Both the position numbers and the translations under genes were made by a program. The notes beneath the pieces were generated by a model. The model saw only the letters and a program-made list of their open reading frames with translations, was not told the origin of the DNA and did not search any database. Shown in pieces: positions 7,292 to 16,609 of a DNA stretch of 64,000 nt (position 1 is the first letter of the stretch; each line of letters starts with the position of its first letter). Origin of the DNA: a virus; IMG/VR virus record IMGVR_UViG_3300005095_000072, positions 54,426 to 118,425 of that record; one strand, given 5' to 3'.

Positions 7292-10204
7292 ATGAAAAGA
7301 GATATAAGAGTCCAAAAGAGAAAAGGAAATCTTGAGCCTTTAGATATATCTAAAATTAGAAAGCAAACTAAAATAGCAGAGTTGTACGAAGATACAAGTT
7401 TGTCTGAGCTGGAGGTAGACTCACATTTACAATTTTATGATGGAATAAAAACAGAAGATATACAACAAACTCTTATAAAAACAGCAGTAGATAAAATAAG
7501 TATAAGAAGACCTAATTGGACATTTGTAGCTTCTAGGTTGTTTTTATCTGATTTATGGCATAAGTTTGGTTTAGTATATGGTAAAGATGAAAATGAAGTA
7601 ACTCTAAAAGATGTTATTGATTACGGTATCAAAAGAAAGAAATATATAAGAACTTTAAATATTGATTATACAGAAGAGCAAATAAATGAACTTCATAATT
7701 ATATGGATTTTGACAGAGACCATCAATTTACTTACTTAGGTATAAAAACTTTATATGACAGATATTTAGTAAAAGAAGATAACGGTTATCCTATTGAGAT
7801 GCCACAATATATGTTTATGTTGATAGCTATGTATCTTGCTGGTAAAGAACAAGATAAAATGAATTGGACTAAGAAGTTCTATGATATGATAAGTAAGTTT
7901 GAAGTAATGATGGCAACCCCAACTCTTTCAAATGCCAGAACATTAAGACATCAATTAAGCTCCTGCTATGTAGGTTCAACTCCTGATAATATAGAAGGTA
8001 TCTTTGATAGTTATAAAGAAATGGCACTGTTATCTAAATATGGTGGTGGTATCGGTTGGGACTGGTCTAAGGTAAGGGCTATGAAAGGAGAGATAGCTGG
8101 ATTTAAAGGGGTAGCAGGTGGTGTAGTTCCTTTTCTTAAAATTGCTAATGATTTAGCAGTAGCAGTAGACCAGTTAGGCACTCGTGCTGGGAGTATAGCA
8201 GTTTTTCTACCAACTTGGCATTTAGATTTAATGGATTTCCTAGACTTAAAAAAGAACTCAGGAGAAGAGAGAAGAAGAACACACGATTTATTTCCTGCTT
8301 TATGGATAGACGATTATTTTATGGAATGTGTAGAGCTTGATAAAGATTGGTATTTATATGACCCTCATTCTGTAAAACAAAGATATAATATAGAACTAGA
8401 CGAGTTACAAGGTAACGATTTAAAAAGAATGCTGGTTAAGTTAGCTAATGATGATAAAATCCTAAAAGAAAAATTTAAAGCCAAAGAGGTATGGAGAAAA
8501 GCACTAACCTCTTATTTTGAGTCAGGTAATCCTTTTTTAGCATTTAAGGATACAGCAAACAGAAGAAACCCAAATAAGCATAATGGTATTATACGGTCAT
8601 CCAATTTGTGTGTAACAGGTGATACGAAGATATTGACTAAAGAGTTCGGTGATATTGAGATAAATAAAGTAGTTAATCAATCTTTAACTGTTTGGAATGG
8701 AAAAGAGTGGTCTGAAAATGTTACAATAACTCAAACTGCAATAGACTATCCTAATCTGTATAAAGTGATTATAAGTAATTTTGAAGATGGAAGAGCAGTT
8801 GAAATAAAAGCCACAGATTATCATAAATGGTATAATTCTATAGGAGAAGAATTTAGAACTAAAGATTTAAAAAAAGGTATGATTTTAGAAAGCTTTATGT
8901 TGCCTGATGGAAAAATTGAAAATAAATATGTAATCACTTATATTGAGAAGTTACTTTTACCTGAAGACACTTATTGTGCTTTAGAACCTAAAAGAAACAG
9001 GTTAATGTTTAATGGAGTCTTAACTGGTAATTGTACTGAAATCTACCAAAATACCGAGCCAAATGATTATAAATATAACCTTTGGTTTAAAGGTTATGAA
9101 ACTGCTCCTATAACTTTACATGAAAATAAAATTGTTAGTGTTATAGACCAGTCTGATACTTTAGATGGATATGAAGTCTTATACACTATAACTGTTAAAG
9201 AGCTTACAGGTGGAGAACATATTCTTTTTAATATTGAAGAGAAAAATGTATCTTTCTTTGGACAAGTAACTTGTATAGAGAAAACACAAGGTCAAAATGG
9301 TAAAACTGCTGTTTGTAATCTTGCTAGTGTAAATCTATCTAAGATAAATACTAAAAAAGATTTTGAAAGAATTATCCCTATAGCTATAAGAGCTTTAGAT
9401 AATGTTATTGATTTGAATTATTACCCAACTAAAAAAGCTGAAAGAGCTAATAAAGAGAACAGAGCTATTGGTTTAGGTATGATGGGTGAAGCACAAATGT
9501 TAGCAGATAATAAGATAATGTTTGGAACTAAGCTACATCTTGAAAAGATAAATAGTATTTGTGAAATGTTTAGTTATAATGCAATTAAAGCATCATCTGA
9601 CTTAGCAAAAGAAAAAGGCTCATATTTTGGATTTAAAGGTTCTGAGTGGTCTAAAGGTATCTTTCCTATAGATAGCAGTATTTCGTTGCAGGAAATTGAT
9701 GACAGGCTTTCAGGGAAGTATGTTTATAATTGGGAGAAGTTGAGAAAGAAAGTCAAAGCAGATGGTATGAGAAATGGTTATCTTATGGCAATAGCACCTA
9801 CAAGTTCAATTTCTATATTAGTAGGAACTTCACAAGCAATAGAACCTATTTATAAAAGAAAGTGGTTTGAAGAGAATAAGTCAGGATTTATACCTGTAAC
9901 TGCTCCAAATATAAACCCTGAAAATATAAACTATTATATAAGTGCTTATGATGTAGAACAGAAAGATATTATTAAAGCAGGGGCTGTAAGGCAAAGGTGG
10001 ATAGACCAAGGGCAGAGTTTAAATATATTTGTTAAACCACAGGAGGTAACTGGAAGATATTTATCTGAGTTATATATGTTAGCTTGGAAATTAGGATTGA
10101 AATCAACTTACTACCTTAGAAGTCAGTCACCAGAAGCAGAAGACAAAGATGAAGAAGATTTTGATGTAATAGACAGGTCTTATGAGTGTGCAGGATGTCA
10201 ATAA
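7292..10204 (+). CDS. nrdA: Ribonucleotide reductase class Ia large subunit, intein-containing
   Basis: The 970-residue precursor spans the class Ia alpha subunit: an ATP-cone at the N terminus (VQKRKGNLEPLDISKI), LSSCYVGS with the first redox cysteine, SSNL-C with the thiyl-radical cysteine, AVCNLAS with the second, the APTSSIS motif, and a C-terminal YECAGCQ shuttle pair. It reduces ribonucleoside diphosphates with NrdB. Residues 440-580 are a mini-intein inserted directly before the catalytic cysteine, leaving about 829 residues after splicing. An insertion after CTEIYQNTEP resembles the T4-type NrdA. Start ATG 7292 follows AGGAGAAAAG. Confidence 0.92.
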   Translation: MKRDIRVQKRKGNLEPLDISKIRKQTKIAELYEDTSLSELEVDSHLQFYDGIKTEDIQQTLIKTAVDKISIRRPNWTFVASRLFLSDLWHKFGLVYGKDENEVTLKDVIDYGIKRKKYIRTLNIDYTEEQINELHNYMDFDRDHQFTYLGIKTLYDRYLVKEDNGYPIEMPQYMFMLIAMYLAGKEQDKMNWTKKFYDMISKFEVMMATPTLSNARTLRHQLSSCYVGSTPDNIEGIFDSYKEMALLSKYGGGIGWDWSKVRAMKGEIAGFKGVAGGVVPFLKIANDLAVAVDQLGTRAGSIAVFLPTWHLDLMDFLDLKKNSGEERRRTHDLFPALWIDDYFMECVELDKDWYLYDPHSVKQRYNIELDELQGNDLKRMLVKLANDDKILKEKFKAKEVWRKALTSYFESGNPFLAFKDTANRRNPNKHNGIIRSSNLCVTGDTKILTKEFGDIEINKVVNQSLTVWNGKEWSENVTITQTAIDYPNLYKVIISNFEDGRAVEIKATDYHKWYNSIGEEFRTKDLKKGMILESFMLPDGKIENKYVITYIEKLLLPEDTYCALEPKRNRLMFNGVLTGNCTEIYQNTEPNDYKYNLWFKGYETAPITLHENKIVSVIDQSDTLDGYEVLYTITVKELTGGEHILFNIEEKNVSFFGQVTCIEKTQGQNGKTAVCNLASVNLSKINTKKDFERIIPIAIRALDNVIDLNYYPTKKAERANKENRAIGLGMMGEAQMLADNKIMFGTKLHLEKINSICEMFSYNAIKASSDLAKEKGSYFGFKGSEWSKGIFPIDSSISLQEIDDRLSGKYVYNWEKLRKKVKADGMRNGYLMAIAPTSSISILVGTSQAIEPIYKRKWFEENKSGFIPVTAPNINPENINYYISAYDVEQKDIIKAGAVRQRWIDQGQSLNIFVKPQEVTGRYLSELYMLAWKLGLKSTYYLRSQSPEAEDKDEEDFDVIDRSYECAGCQ
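8609..9031 (+). mobile_element. Mini-intein in NrdA (141 residues, no homing endonuclease)
   Basis: Coding segment for NrdA residues 440-580. It begins with Cys440 (CVTGDTKILT, block A), has a TDYH quartet (block B TxxH) in EIKATDYHKWY, and ends in block F/G with EPKRNRLMFNGVLTGN followed by +1 Cys581. The penultimate residue is Gly instead of the usual His, as in other NrdA inteins I know of. It is too short to hold a homing endonuclease. Removal joins SSNL to CTEI, restoring the RNR active-site motif. Confidence 0.88.
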
Positions 10205-10241
10205 TCCTACACACTATATAATATAAAAGAAAAGGAACAAT

Positions 10242-10451
10242 ATGGTATTTACTTTTAGTTCTTATAGAGGAGAAAGAGAAGTGACTTTTCCTGCTAGTTC
10301 AGTTAGTCATATAATTACAGAAAGCTACAATGAAACATATAGAATAGTGTTTAAAACAGGAGATAACTTTGTAACTTATTGTAAAGAGAAAGATATTAAA
10401 CAATTAAAATCAAAACTAGGAGAAGATGATGGAAAGAAAGAGAGTATATAA
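10242..10451 (+). CDS. Hypothetical protein between nrdA and nrdB
   Basis: A 69-residue product from ATG 10242 (AAAGGAACAAT upstream), predicted mostly beta strand ([30 protein letters not shown]) with a charged tail. It overlaps the nrdB start. Its place inside the RNR operon hints at a link to RNR expression or activity, but no family is recognised. Confidence 0.65.
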   Translation: MVFTFSSYRGEREVTFPASSVSHIITESYNETYRIVFKTGDNFVTYCKEKDIKQLKSKLGEDDGKKESI

Positions 10452-11442
10452 CCCTGACTCAAATGAAACAGTTAGAGAGAGAAAGATTTTTGGAGGTAAT
10501 CCAACAGGTATATTTGAACTTAATAGCATTAAGTATCAATGGGCTTATAATTTATGGGATGTAATGTTAAATAACACTTGGTTTCCAAAAGAGGTTAATC
10601 TTACAGAAGATGTTAAAGACTATAAAAATTTAACTGAAATTGAAAAAGAAGCTTATGATAAAGCTTTATCTCAGCTTATCTTTATGGATAGTCTTCAAAC
10701 AAATAATCTTATTGATAATGTAAATCCTTTTATCACTGCACCTGAAATTAACTTAATATTGGTTAGACAAGCTTTCGAGGAGGCTCTACATAGTCAAAGT
10801 TATGCTGTAATGGTAGATAGTATATCTCCTAACTCTGCTGAAATATATGACAGGTGGAGAGTAGATGAAAAGCTGAAAAGAAAAAATGACGAAATAGCTA
10901 AGGTGTATGAAGACTTAGCTAAAAATCCAACAGATAAAGCTATTGTATTATCTATGTTTGCTAATCAAATATTGGAGGGGATATATTTCTACTCAGGTTT
11001 CACATTTTTCTACACTTTAGCTAGAAGTGGTAAAATGTTAGGCTCTGCACAAATGATAAGATTTATTCAAAGAGATGAAATAACACATTTATTGTTATTT
11101 CAAAATATGATAAATTCTACTAAGAAAGAAAGACCTGAACTATTTACTTCTGAACTTATAGATGAAGTATATTATATGTTTGAAAAGGCAGTAGAACTGG
11201 AAGTAATGTGGGGACAGTATATTACAGGTGGAAAGCTTTTAGGACTTACTGATGGTATCATAGACCAATATATAAAATATCTTGCAGATAAAAGATTGAC
11301 AGCAGTTGGCTTTAAAAAGCTTTATAATGTTAGTCATCCTATAAAATGGGTAGATAACTTTTCTAAGTTCAATGACCAAAAAACTAACTTCTTTGAGGGT
11401 AATGTAACGAACTATAGTAAAGGAAGTCTTGATGAGTGGTGA
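10429..11442 (+). CDS. nrdB: Ribonucleotide reductase class Ia small subunit
   Basis: About 337 residues. Iron ligands are in order: D in [10 protein letters not shown] and H in [10 protein letters not shown] in QILEGIYF, and E and H in [10 protein letters not shown]. The Tyr four residues after the first His (EALHSQSY) matches E. coli Y122, so this is a tyrosyl-radical class Ia subunit, not the Tyr-less class Ic. It supplies the radical to NrdA. ATG 10429 is favoured over ATG 10426 by spacing to AGGAGAA; both lie inside the upstream small gene. Confidence 0.93.
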   Translation: MERKRVYNPDSNETVRERKIFGGNPTGIFELNSIKYQWAYNLWDVMLNNTWFPKEVNLTEDVKDYKNLTEIEKEAYDKALSQLIFMDSLQTNNLIDNVNPFITAPEINLILVRQAFEEALHSQSYAVMVDSISPNSAEIYDRWRVDEKLKRKNDEIAKVYEDLAKNPTDKAIVLSMFANQILEGIYFYSGFTFFYTLARSGKMLGSAQMIRFIQRDEITHLLLFQNMINSTKKERPELFTSELIDEVYYMFEKAVELEVMWGQYITGGKLLGLTDGIIDQYIKYLADKRLTAVGFKKLYNVSHPIKWVDNFSKFNDQKTNFFEGNVTNYSKGSLDEW

Positions 11443-11485
11443 GAAGAAAAATCAAGATAAATAGAAATTTTATAAATTTTTCCTA

Positions 11486-11519
11486 TTTAAGCTAGTTTTA
11501 AGGTTTTCTATGATATAAT
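11486..11519 (+). promoter_or_regulatory. Conserved phage promoter, copy 1
   Basis: TTTAAGCTAG (from 11486) is followed by TTTTAAG and, 28 bases from the first T, by an extended -10 TGATATAAT (TATAAT at 11514-11519). The same block recurs at 18769-18801. The TTTAAG upstream element resembles that reported for Campylobacter sigma70 promoters. It lies 36 bases before the ATG at 11555 and would drive the 11.5-18.7 kb gene run. An AT-only inverted repeat just upstream could end the nrdB transcript. Confidence 0.7.
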
Positions 11520-11554
11520 CTAAAATATATAAAAAATTATAGGAGGGTTATATC

Positions 11555-11833
11555 ATGGAGATAGCAGTAGTTAAAGGGGCAATATTAGTTCGAGAGATTT
11601 TAATTGAAGATATGTTTGAAGTGAAAGAACATAATGGAGAGTTAAAAGTTTTTGATAAGTATGGTAATTTATATAAAAGTCGTGGAATAGGTATATTAGA
11701 AAGGTTAGATGTTAAGTCTGATTTTAAAGCAGGAACTACAATAAGAAATAGTGAGCTTTATCATAAATTTATGGTAGCTAAAGAGGTTATAGTCCTTAAA
11801 GAGTGGCTAAAGTGTAAAGGTGAGGAGATATAA
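11555..11833 (+). CDS. Hypothetical protein, first gene after promoter 1
   Basis: A 92-residue acidic/basic mixed product from ATG 11555 behind a strong TAGGAGGG. Mostly short beta strands at the N terminus (IAVVKGAILVREILIEDMFEV), then KEWLKCKGEEI. Its stop overlaps the ligase start by one base, so the two are coupled. Function unknown. Confidence 0.75.
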   Translation: MEIAVVKGAILVREILIEDMFEVKEHNGELKVFDKYGNLYKSRGIGILERLDVKSDFKAGTTIRNSELYHKFMVAKEVIVLKEWLKCKGEEI

Positions 11834-13293
11834 TGTTTTCTTATATAAAAGAAACATCTAACAAAACAACTCACATAGAAATTTTAGATATTATTGATGA
11901 GTTGAGAGCTGAACCTAAAACTAACAATAAAAAGAAAATCTTAGAAGAGCATAGAGATAATGAACATTGGTTAGCAGTTCTTAAATATGCTTATGAACCT
12001 GAAATTAACTATGGTGTTATTTCATTAGACGAAGAGTGTTTTCAAAACCATCATAAGCATAATGCAGAACCATTTGGGTTAGAATATATGTATGCTCTGT
12101 TACAAAAGTTAGCTAATAGAGAGATAACAGGGAATAAAGCAAAAGATGAAATAAGAGATTTTTGTCGGAACTGCTATGATGGCTTACAAGATTTGTTACA
12201 ACTTATTTTATGGAGAGATTTAGATATTGGAGCTAGTATCAAAACTTTCAATAAAATTTATAGTAAAGAAGAACCATTCATATATGTCTTTGAAACTATG
12301 TCTGCTAGAGGTAAGACTATAAAATACCCTTGCATAGGTAATACTAAGCTTAATGGACAAAGACTTGTTATAGAAAAAGAAAATGGAGAAATAAAATTCA
12401 TATCAAGAAATGGTAAGGAATACACTCCTCATTATTTAATCAAACAAGCTGAGTTCTTGTTAGCAGAGAAAGATAACATTGTCTTAGATTGTGAAATAGA
12501 TGGTATTCCTAGTGAATATGGAGAAACTTCTTTATATAATAGTGATGCTGTTAGATTAAAAGTGAATGGACATATAAATCAATTCATAAGAGGAACTGCT
12601 CCTATGGGGCTAGATATGAAGTTCAGAGTGAATGTTTTTGATGTACTTTCTTTAGATGAGTTCAAAGGGAAAAAGAAATCGAAAATAATTCAAGAGAGAA
12701 TGGAAGACCTTGTAGCTTTATTTGATGGAGTTGAATTACATAATTTTAGATATGAAGAACCTGTCATTATAAATAATGCAGATGAAGCACAAGAGTTCTA
12801 TTATCATATAGTATCTAACAAAGGTGAAGGAGCTATTTTTAAGTTACTTGATAAACCTTATCAGTTAGGAGATAGTCAATATTGGGTAAAGGCTAAACAG
12901 GAAGTAGATGTTGATTTAGAAATTGTAGGCTTTTACAGAGGAGCTAAAGGTGGTAAAAGAGAGCATACTGTTGGTGGAGTTCATCTTAAAAGTTCTGACG
13001 ATTTGCTTTATGTAGATTGTGGCTCAGGATTAAAAGATAGTGATATAGAGTTCATTTTAGATAATCAAGATTGGTTAATAGGTAAAGTAGTTCAAGTGAG
13101 GTTTAACACTATTAGTAAAGATAAGAAAACTAAGATTAATTCTCTATTTTTACCTAGATTTGTAGGAGGTAATAAAAACATAGGTAATTTTGAAGCTAGT
13201 CTTAGATTAGATAAAGATATAGCTAATACATTTGAAGAGATTAAGCTTGAAGAATTAAATGCACAAAGATTTTTATTTAAAAAGGAGAATTAA
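11833..13293 (+). CDS. ATP-dependent DNA ligase
   Basis: The 486-residue protein has the nucleotidyltransferase motif I K172-L-N-G-Q-R (KxDG with Asn for Asp), motif III FISRNGKEY, a motif IIIa-like LDCEIDG, motif IV EGAIFKL and motif V YWVKAK, followed by a C-terminal OB-fold region (LEIVGFYRGAKGGKREHTVGG; VQVRFNTISK). Lys172 is the adenylated nucleophile. It seals nicks during replication and repair, as T4 gp30 does. Translationally coupled to the gene upstream. Confidence 0.9.
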   Translation: MFSYIKETSNKTTHIEILDIIDELRAEPKTNNKKKILEEHRDNEHWLAVLKYAYEPEINYGVISLDEECFQNHHKHNAEPFGLEYMYALLQKLANREITGNKAKDEIRDFCRNCYDGLQDLLQLILWRDLDIGASIKTFNKIYSKEEPFIYVFETMSARGKTIKYPCIGNTKLNGQRLVIEKENGEIKFISRNGKEYTPHYLIKQAEFLLAEKDNIVLDCEIDGIPSEYGETSLYNSDAVRLKVNGHINQFIRGTAPMGLDMKFRVNVFDVLSLDEFKGKKKSKIIQERMEDLVALFDGVELHNFRYEEPVIINNADEAQEFYYHIVSNKGEGAIFKLLDKPYQLGDSQYWVKAKQEVDVDLEIVGFYRGAKGGKREHTVGGVHLKSSDDLLYVDCGSGLKDSDIEFILDNQDWLIGKVVQVRFNTISKDKKTKINSLFLPRFVGGNKNIGNFEASLRLDKDIANTFEEIKLEELNAQRFLFKKEN

Positions 13294-13295
13294 AG

Positions 13296-13685
13296 ATGGA
13301 AAATAATAATTATGTTAAATTGAATAATGATATTATCATTGTTTTAAATGATAATATTTTAACCTTTAAAAATTTAAAAACAGGCTATTCTAGTAGTTTA
13401 GAAGTAAAATTATATAGTTGTTTTCGATTTCCTAGTGACTTTAATAGAAATATATTAGCTTATATAACTGCTTTTGAAAAAGAGCATTTATTGGATAGTT
13501 TTAATCTTACTTATATGCATCTGTTTGATGGTATACATTGCTTTAAAAAGTTAAATGATAAAGAAATAGTAATTTTTGCAAAAGAGGAGTATATCCCTCA
13601 TATTATAGGTTATAAAGGTAGAAATATTATGAAATTAAAATGGATTTATAATTTAAGAAAAATTACTGTAAAAAAGGAGAAATGA
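13296..13685 (+). CDS. Hypothetical protein with KH-like RNA-binding motif
   Basis: The 129-residue protein ends with YIPHIIGYKGRNIMKLK (about 99-115), followed by a strand ITVKK. This resembles a KH domain GxxG loop (G105-Y-K-G108) flanked by the expected helix and strand. The first 95 residues are beta-rich and unassigned. If real, the KH element would bind single-stranded RNA or DNA. ATG 13296 follows AAAGGAGAATTAAAG. Confidence 0.6.
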   Translation: MENNNYVKLNNDIIIVLNDNILTFKNLKTGYSSSLEVKLYSCFRFPSDFNRNILAYITAFEKEHLLDSFNLTYMHLFDGIHCFKKLNDKEIVIFAKEEYIPHIIGYKGRNIMKLKWIYNLRKITVKKEK

Positions 13686-14413
13686 TGAGATTAGAAGATA
13701 AGAACTTTGCAGATACATTAAAATTGTATAAGAAAGTAAAGGATGATATAGAAGAGAAAGGCTATAAATCAAAATACACTAGAGTTCAATTAAAACAACT
13801 TGAAATGCAAGTTATCAAAAAACAAAAAGAGATATTACAAAAGAAGTCTAAAGAAGAGTTAAGAAAAAAATATATAGCAAGGCAGGTCAATATTAAGCTG
13901 TGTGAAAAGAAAATTGATTCTTTGATGCAGAAGTTAAGGAGATATAAAAATCACCTTAGATACCAAAATATGAAAAAAGATATAATTTTAGATATTGAAC
14001 CTAGCCTTGAGTATGCTTTAGTAAAAGAGGAAATTCAGGCTTTAGTATCTATGCTTTTACTAGATTGTAAAGACTTTAATTATAAGGTATTTTATTATAA
14101 GCTGAACTTCTCTAATTTCACAGATAGTATAGACACTTTAGTAGATGTCTTTACATTTTTGAAAGTGTCTTTAAAGCTAGACTATGATGATATAAGAATA
14201 TTATTTTATAGAACTTGTAATAATGGAAACAAGGTTATGACTTATGAGATGGTAAATGAAAAATTAGAAAATCCATATAAAGACCATTTTTCAGTATCTA
14301 AGCGATACAACTCTATATTACAAAAAATAGGTAAGTTATTTCTTAAAAATAGAATTACAAATTATGAAGATATAAAGGATTTGCTATGGGTAAAGAACAA
14401 GAAAAAAGATTAG
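13682..14413 (+). CDS. Hypothetical coiled-coil protein
   Basis: The 243-residue protein has a long charged helical N-terminal half (about 15-115, many K/E/Q heptads, e.g. QLKQLEMQVIKKQKEILQKK) and a more globular C-terminal half. The start is ATG 13682 or 13685, both close to AAAAGGAG and overlapping the upstream stop. No family recognised; a structural or DNA-associated role is possible. Confidence 0.65.
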   Translation: MMRLEDKNFADTLKLYKKVKDDIEEKGYKSKYTRVQLKQLEMQVIKKQKEILQKKSKEELRKKYIARQVNIKLCEKKIDSLMQKLRRYKNHLRYQNMKKDIILDIEPSLEYALVKEEIQALVSMLLLDCKDFNYKVFYYKLNFSNFTDSIDTLVDVFTFLKVSLKLDYDDIRILFYRTCNNGNKVMTYEMVNEKLENPYKDHFSVSKRYNSILQKIGKLFLKNRITNYEDIKDLLWVKNKKKD

Positions 14414-14640
14414 TCAGTTTCTTTGAATCTTGCAGTATAGATGAAGGTGTTTTATATGAAACCTCAACTGTAAAGGTATATAAATCTAATATGTCTAAGC
14501 TGTTTGCTAATCTTGATGTAAGAGAGATTATAGAAGAGACTGATGATTATATAGTTTTTAATGGAAGAACTTTTCATGGTGCTAAAAATGTAGATTTTTA
14601 TAAGTCTAGTGAATATGATTATGTGGCTGCACCTAGATGA
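14386..14640 (+). CDS. Hypothetical protein
   Basis: An 84-residue product whose ATG at 14386 lies inside the end of the coiled-coil gene, and whose stop overlaps the next ATG (ATGA at 14637). The coupled layout supports translation. Sequence is mixed with no recognisable motif. Confidence 0.6.
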   Translation: MGKEQEKRLVSFFESCSIDEGVLYETSTVKVYKSNMSKLFANLDVREIIEETDDYIVFNGRTFHGAKNVDFYKSSEYDYVAAPR

Positions 14641-15047
14641 AGTTTTATAAGATGGAGTGGGTGTATAAGTTTATACCTGTTCCTGTGTTTTTATCTGATA
14701 AGATAAGAGAACCTTTTAGTGGGTATTCAAGATTTGTATATATAGTTATTAAACCTAATTGTATTGATGATTTAGGATTAATAGAGCATGAGCTAACTCA
14801 TATAAGGCAATTTTATAGAACTTTAGGTTTAATGGATTTGTTGAAACATTTTAGTAAAAGGATAAAGTTAAATAGAGAATTAGAAGCTTATATTAATCAA
14901 GCTAACGAGTATGGTTATTCTAGTTACTATGAAGTGTCTTGGATTGTAGATAGTTTGATATATGATTATGAACTAGGTATATATGATGAAGAGGATATAT
15001 ATGCTAGTATTTTAGTGAATTTAAAAAAGAGAAAGGAAAAAGAATGA
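14637..15047 (+). CDS. Putative zinc metallopeptidase-like protein (HELTH)
   Basis: The 136-residue protein contains H51-E52-L53-T54-H55 (IEHELTHIRQ), the HExxH zinc-peptidase signature, with a nearby acidic group E81/E83 (RELEAY) as a possible third ligand. The size is that of minimal metallopeptidase domains found in phages and toxins. The substrate is unknown; a host protein or a phage precursor are both possible. Overlaps both neighbours by 4 bases. Confidence 0.65.
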   Translation: MKFYKMEWVYKFIPVPVFLSDKIREPFSGYSRFVYIVIKPNCIDDLGLIEHELTHIRQFYRTLGLMDLLKHFSKRIKLNRELEAYINQANEYGYSSYYEVSWIVDSLIYDYELGIYDEEDIYASILVNLKKRKEKE

Positions 15048-15850
15048 AAAAGTTATTATCAACTTACACAATAAAAATAGGAGATGTAGGAAATCCTATA
15101 GATATAGAGAAAGGAAAAACTGCTATACCTGTTACAAATACAAATAAAATAGAGTATAAACCGAATGAGTATGGATTTTTTACAATAGATATTCCAACTG
15201 GTTTATATATAGATTTACATCCAAACAAATGTTTGCAGGTAGAGTTAGATATAACTTTACCTAATCCTGAACACTATGTAATGAATTACAAAAGGATATA
15301 CACTAGAGAAGAGTTGTTAAATAAAGAACTTATAATAAAAGCTGTTTGTATAGCTGACGATACAGAGTATTGGTCTGCTGAAACAAAAGAAGCACAAATT
15401 ATAGATTCTTATACTAAACTAGGTTATCTTTATGTTACAAATGTAGATACATTAAACATTTTCTACCAAAAAAGAGATAGTAATAATAAAACAGTAGATG
15501 AAGTTCTTGAAGAAGTTAAGGCATCAACTTTAGCTGATTTAGATTTACAACAGGTTAAGGTGGTATCTGTAGATGAGAATAAAATTGCTGAATTGTTATA
15601 TAATCTTGAAAAATATAATGGATTGAGTATAGAAAATATCTTAGATAGTAAATATGCACCTGAAAAGAAAATCATAGTTATATATGATGTATATGAGTTC
15701 ATGGAAGAGAAGCAAAATATATCTAAAGAGATAAACAGAGTCCTTAAGGTTTTAGATAAAGATAAAGTTATTGAACTTTATAAAAAGATGAAAGAAGATA
15801 AAAGTAAAAACAAAGATAGCAACTCATTATCTTATTTTGTAGGAGAGTGA
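15044..15850 (+). CDS. Hypothetical protein
   Basis: The 268-residue protein has a beta-rich N-terminal half (NEYGFFTIDIPTGLYIDLH) and a helical, Lys-rich C-terminal third (VLKVLDKDKVIELYKKMKEDK). The N-terminal part could be a binding or cement-like domain, but no family is recognised. Starts at ATG 15044, overlapping the upstream TGA. Confidence 0.65.
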   Translation: MKKLLSTYTIKIGDVGNPIDIEKGKTAIPVTNTNKIEYKPNEYGFFTIDIPTGLYIDLHPNKCLQVELDITLPNPEHYVMNYKRIYTREELLNKELIIKAVCIADDTEYWSAETKEAQIIDSYTKLGYLYVTNVDTLNIFYQKRDSNNKTVDEVLEEVKASTLADLDLQQVKVVSVDENKIAELLYNLEKYNGLSIENILDSKYAPEKKIIVIYDVYEFMEEKQNISKEINRVLKVLDKDKVIELYKKMKEDKSKNKDSNSLSYFVGE

Positions 15851-15852
15851 AT

Positions 15853-16119
15853 ATGAATAAAAATAGTTTAGATAATCTGTTAAGTATTTTACTTGTATTA
15901 TCAGCAATTATACTATTAGTAGTATGGGCTTATTTAGGTAGATATACTTATGATAATCCTAGTAAAACAAGTGCAACAGGGGGAGTGTTTTTTAAAAGAA
16001 CTTTAGATTTAACTAAATATGTTAAAAATTCTTCAGGCAAAGGATTATTTGGAAAATATGATACATATAACATAGGTGGAACTAAATCTAAAGTTATTTA
16101 CTACAAAGATGAGGAGTAG
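15853..16119 (+). CDS. Small single-pass membrane protein
   Basis: An 88-residue product from ATG 15853, preferred over GTG 15847 because AGGAGA (15841-15846) lies 6 bases upstream of 15853. A hydrophobic segment (LLSILLVLSAIILLVVWAYL, about 9-28) forms one membrane helix, followed by a polar Gly/Lys/Tyr-rich domain of about 55 residues, probably exposed. With the multi-pass protein at 16610 it suggests a membrane-directed operon section. Function unknown. Confidence 0.65.
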   Translation: MNKNSLDNLLSILLVLSAIILLVVWAYLGRYTYDNPSKTSATGGVFFKRTLDLTKYVKNSSGKGLFGKYDTYNIGGTKSKVIYYKDEE

Positions 16120-16121
16120 AT

Positions 16122-16580
16122 ATGACTTCTGAAAACATAGAAAAATTTGTAAAAGAGGAATTTATTTTCCTTAAAGACTTAAAGCATATAAAAAGCGAGT
16201 TCAATCAAATAAACAAATATAAGGAAGATGATTTATCTTTGTATCAAATAAAGAAAGGTAAAGCAGTTTTAACTATTGTACCTCATCTACAAGCACAAAA
16301 ATTTTTAATAAGAGTTAAAGGTGGAGAAGTCTTTGATTTAGTTCCTAACTTTGAAGAAGACAGCTATATTATATCCCCTAGAAATATAGCTATATATGAT
16401 AAACAAGATGACAGTTTTGATATGCATGAGGTGGCTAGTTATATTTTAGATAGCTTAGTAATGTATAAAGATATGTTTATCGAAGGTATTAAATATTCAA
16501 CTCAAACAATACATAATGTAAAAACAAAGAACTTAACAATATTTGATTTTTATAACTATAAGGTTTATCTAAATATATAG
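16122..16580 (+). CDS. Hypothetical protein
   Basis: A 152-residue acidic/basic alpha-beta protein starting at ATG 16122, two bases after the previous stop and behind GAGGAGTAG. No recognisable motif. It lies between two membrane-protein genes. Confidence 0.65.
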   Translation: MTSENIEKFVKEEFIFLKDLKHIKSEFNQINKYKEDDLSLYQIKKGKAVLTIVPHLQAQKFLIRVKGGEVFDLVPNFEEDSYIISPRNIAIYDKQDDSFDMHEVASYILDSLVMYKDMFIEGIKYSTQTIHNVKTKNLTIFDFYNYKVYLNI

Positions 16581-16609
16581 AGCTGTAGTTCAAGAACGAG
16601 GAGTATTTT

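Noticed and set aside
16581-16609. tRNA-like sequence (GTTCAAGAAC) between genes
   Set aside because: The gap is only 29 bases and cannot form a cloverleaf; no tRNA was found elsewhere by eye.
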